Part shown: piece after piece, positions 43,601 to 44,807 of the stretch
Layout of the letters: each line of letters starts with the position of its first letter
Position numbering within the stretch: the first letter of the stretch is position 1
Assembly: GCA_937927775.1 (NCBI GenBank)
Contig: CALBEF010000041.1
Coordinates: 1-44,807 of the forward strand
Direction: 5' to 3'
DNA from: an uncultured Anaerolineae bacterium
GTDB lineage: Bacteria; Chloroflexota; Anaerolineae; J036; Brachytrichaceae
DNA: 44,807 bases
The notes under the pieces: generated by a model
What the model saw: the letters and a program-made list of their open reading frames with translations, nothing else
What the model was told of the DNA's origin: nothing
The model's database searches: none
Program-made: the position numbers and the translations under genes

Positions 43601-43723
43601 GAGCGCATTGCGGCCGCTTTCGGCTGGCTGGGAGCGGCAGTGCTGTCGGTGACCGCTTCAGTGGCCGTGTTGGCGCTGGCGCTGGTGTTTGCCGGCCGGC
43701 AGGGCGCGCAATCGGCAACGTAA
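40688..43723 (+). CDS. GH3-family (NagZ-like) exported protein with membrane tail
   Basis: A 1011-residue protein. Residues 1-30 are a signal peptide or anchor. A GH3 beta-N-acetylglucosaminidase-like domain follows with VGQLFIISFPG, GGVQLKAANYN, KHFPGLGSSD (from Lys279) and FSDALGVRG (Asp388 at the nucleophile position). The His of the NagZ Asp-His dyad (KHFPGHG) is Leu here. A Thr/Pro-rich insert (about 133-155) interrupts the barrel. A second alpha/beta domain spans about 510-740, and an Ig-like part precedes a TPTPEPTATPT linker and three C-terminal membrane helices. It probably acts on or binds cell-wall glycans outside the cell. Confidence 0.85.
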   Translation: MLSRLSRRIALLVAVVTVAVPLAAPAPAPGQSPARPPQSAWLDQARAMVAGMSVNQKVGQLFIISFPGSDVLPGSDIADLIINYRIGGVQLKAANYNFTNGPDAPARIAEITNRLQLLAAQSPMPEIEASPTPTITVTPTQTAPGRRTATATPTNGILAVTPAFIPLFIALNQEGDGAPYSEITQGLTPLPSQLAIGATWRPENAEIVGQILGSELSGLGVNVLFGPVLDVMDTPKPGAPGDAGVRVFGGDPYWVGRFGAAFTRGVRAGSNHRVAVVGKHFPGLGSSDRNVDDEIPTVQKSLEQLKQIELAPFFAVTQIGAQPDATTAAGDTGAVDGLLVSHIRYRGFQGNIRASTRPVSLDPLAYQALMSLPEIAPWRAAGGVTFSDALGVRGVRRFYDPLDLSFNARRVAQEAFVAGNDVLVLGSFGLSNAWPEQLANIKDTIQFFRERYVSDQTFAARVDTALTRILALKLKLYQGNFSPEAAQVDVEGAAEISPFSEAVAAIAKESITLLSPGARDLPAVLGPSLRKDESIVFITDDREIRECARCAPYPAIPRTALQDIALALYGPRATGQVDPARVSSFTFSDLADFHDPMTETVTTDATPTPTPAALSTGPAITDTPLITGTLEPPLPEISIQEAIEQADLIVFAMLDLNTQAPSAALFRDFLAQRADALREKRVVALAFGAPYYLDATEISKLTAYFAVYSRAPAFLEAAMRVLFGEAPPAGALPVSITALNYSLLLQTSPDPNQVIPLTAGNVVTRSQATPGPLELKVGNSLQLRAGPIYDRNGHVVPDGTPVQFVLAYPVERVEQQQAPVSTRDGVAEMTVVIERKGQLEIRAIAEPAQSSYVIKVNIGDDASSIETIRPTPMPTPTPEPTATPTPEPTATPTALPEAPDAESSNGGGLGRASPQGFVLTLFALLATGLAAALALAAVTPINLTRRWRLVLWSWSAGWVVYVLYATGAPGMERIAAAFGWLGAAVLSVTASVAVLALALVFAGRQGAQSAT

Positions 43724-43808
43724 GGACTTGTGTCGGGATGCGCGATCGGCGGGATAGTCGTTCACTCGCAGCGCATCGCCGGCTTTTGACCAGGGAGCTG
43801 CGTGACGC

Positions 43809-44141
43809 ATGGAAATCTTAAAACGCTTGTTTGGCGGGCAGGGCAGGGCCGCTCGCGGAGACGACGCCAACGCCCTCATCTACTACGTGAAGGGCAAAAA
43901 ATGCGGCGCGATTACGCGCGTGCGCATCGATAAGCACAACGAGCTAAGCCTCGACGACGACGGCGAGAACTACGTCGCGCGCAAAGTGGTGGTGGACAAT
44001 GTGTGCTACGGCTCGGTCGAGATTGAGTTGCGCTTCGACGCCAACCGCAACGAGATCAGCCGCAGCGCCGAGGGCGGGACGTTCGTGACGCGCGAGGAGT
44101 ACGAGGACTGGCAGGCCAAACAATCAGCCAAAGCGGAATAA
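43809..44141 (+). CDS. small conserved protein of unknown function
   Basis: A 110-residue soluble protein. MEILKRLFGG is an amphipathic basic start that could touch the membrane. The centre (ALIYYVKGKKCGAITRVRIDKHNELSLDDDGENYVARKVVVDNVCYGSVEIELRFD broken into beta-like strands) has two Cys residues, and the tail is acidic and helical (TREEYEDWQAKQ). The pattern looks like a conserved small beta protein seen in Chloroflexota, but I cannot name a family. The gene stands alone between the GH3 gene and a strong hairpin. Confidence 0.72.
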   Translation: MEILKRLFGGQGRAARGDDANALIYYVKGKKCGAITRVRIDKHNELSLDDDGENYVARKVVVDNVCYGSVEIELRFDANRNEISRSAEGGTFVTREEYEDWQAKQSAKAE

Positions 44142-44164
44142 AACCCCGCTATCTCAGCCGCTGT

Positions 44165-44209
44165 CGCAGATGAGCGCTGAGGCTTTCACCCGTTCAGCGT
44201 TCATCTGCG
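44165..44209. terminator. hairpin between convergent genes, possible two-way terminator
   Basis: Sixteen-base arms CGCAGATGAGCGCTGA (44165-44180) and TCAGCGTTCATCTGCG (44194-44209) pair with one G-T wobble around a 13-base loop. TTTG follows on the plus side. It lies between the stops at 44141 and 44231. Confidence 0.7.
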
Positions 44210-44230
44210 TTTGTCAGGGCGCGCTGCGTC

Positions 44231-44803
44231 CTACTCAAGGATGAGATCGGCGAGCGCGCGCTTGGGGACGTGATGCGCGCCGGCGGCGTCGCGCCAGTAG
44301 CGGATGTCGCCGGACGCCGGCAGCGGCTCGATAACCACCTCTTCCTTCGGCTTGCCCAGCGCGATCACATACAGGATTTCGTAGCGTTCGGGGATGCCGA
44401 GAACGTTTGCCAGCGGCTCGCGCTGCACCGAGCCGATGATGCAGCCGCCCAGCCCCTTCTCCGTCGCGCCCAGCAGGATGCTTTGCGCAGCAATGCCGGG
44501 GTCGACGCCGAAGTTTTGCGTCAACTCCCTGTCGCCCAGCATGACAATGTAGGCGGCCGGCCGCTCGCCCTCAGCCGGCCCCGGCCAGTCCTTCAGGTAG
44601 CCGGCCCAGGCCAGATGGGGGAACACCTGCGCGCATAGCGCCGGCGTGTTCACCAGCTTGTACTTCAGCGGCTGCAGGTTGCGCCCCGACGCCGACAGCC
44701 GGGCCAGGTCAACCAGTTCCGTGAGCGTATTCAGATCGACCGGCGCGTCCTGATGGAAACGCCGGTAGCTGCGATTGCGGACAACCAGTTCTTTAAGGTT
44801 CAT
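44231..44803 (-). CDS. nitroreductase family protein
   Basis: A 190-residue FMN-dependent oxidoreductase. LVVRNRSYRRFHQDAPVD is the N-terminal FMN-phosphate motif, SASGRNLQPLKY the second FMN contact, and GIAAQSILLGATEKGLGGCIIGS the conserved helix of the family. The chain length is typical of single-domain nitroreductases that act as homodimers. C-terminal GKPKEEVVIEPLP is usual. The ATG at 44803 lies four bases from the window edge, so its ribosome site is not visible. Confidence 0.92.
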   Translation of the reverse strand: MNLKELVVRNRSYRRFHQDAPVDLNTLTELVDLARLSASGRNLQPLKYKLVNTPALCAQVFPHLAWAGYLKDWPGPAEGERPAAYIVMLGDRELTQNFGVDPGIAAQSILLGATEKGLGGCIIGSVQREPLANVLGIPERYEILYVIALGKPKEEVVIEPLPASGDIRYWRDAAGAHHVPKRALADLILE

Positions 44804-44807
44804 GGGT

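Overview
The window is a GC-rich stretch of bacterial chromosome, densely coding on both strands. It most likely comes from a Chloroflexota bacterium of the Anaerolineae/Roseilinea type. That placement is inferred from the fused glycyl-tRNA synthetase, the inositol-phospholipid gene pair, the style of the GH3 and FtsX proteins and the many short tandem repeats; no marker gene proves it. No rRNA, tRNA or CRISPR array was found.

Layout, left to right. 1-8090: a GH38 alpha-mannosidase running off the left edge, a TPR-like protein, a repeat-filled gap, a large FtsX-type permease, a phytanoyl-CoA dioxygenase-like oxygenase, a DUF302 protein and an aldo/keto reductase. 8088-9998: on the minus strand, a 7Fe-type ferredoxin, PhoU and a Rieske protein. 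10203-12900: a decayed chromosomal integron. It has a broken IntI-type integrase, an attI-like core, two gene cassettes with attC sites (a DUF4258/DUF2283 pair and a lipoprotein), a VOC remnant, and an ISAs1 transposase fragment at the integrase end.

12916-22847 looks like one potassium-homeostasis block. It holds a KdpD-like sensor kinase, KdpE, a 383-residue protein of unknown family, a KimA/KUP-like APC transporter, a P-type ATPase with the P2C (Na,K-ATPase-like) signature and two TrkA-type NAD-binding regulators. Four TTTTTACG boxes lie directly before the unknown gene and may be KdpE operators.

22844-29949: a flavodoxin-fold reductase, an orphan DUF1156 adenine methylase and fused GlyQS. 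30010-33542: S1-domain protein and FtsK on the minus strand. 33960-38706: inositol-phosphate synthase and a CDP-alcohol phosphatidyltransferase (inositol lipid synthesis), then mannose-family PTS IIB and a fused IIC-IID, and a membrane protein. 38738-44803: an amidohydrolase, a rhodanese, a membrane-tailed GH3-like protein, a small conserved protein and a nitroreductase.

The most striking genome-wide feature is a set of short-period repeats (units CAATCGT, TGACTAC, ATTGAGTC, GATTTTG and CAGAATACA-like) found at gene borders and inside genes. They add in-frame insertions to four enzymes, supply the stop codons of at least three genes and abut the start codons of five.
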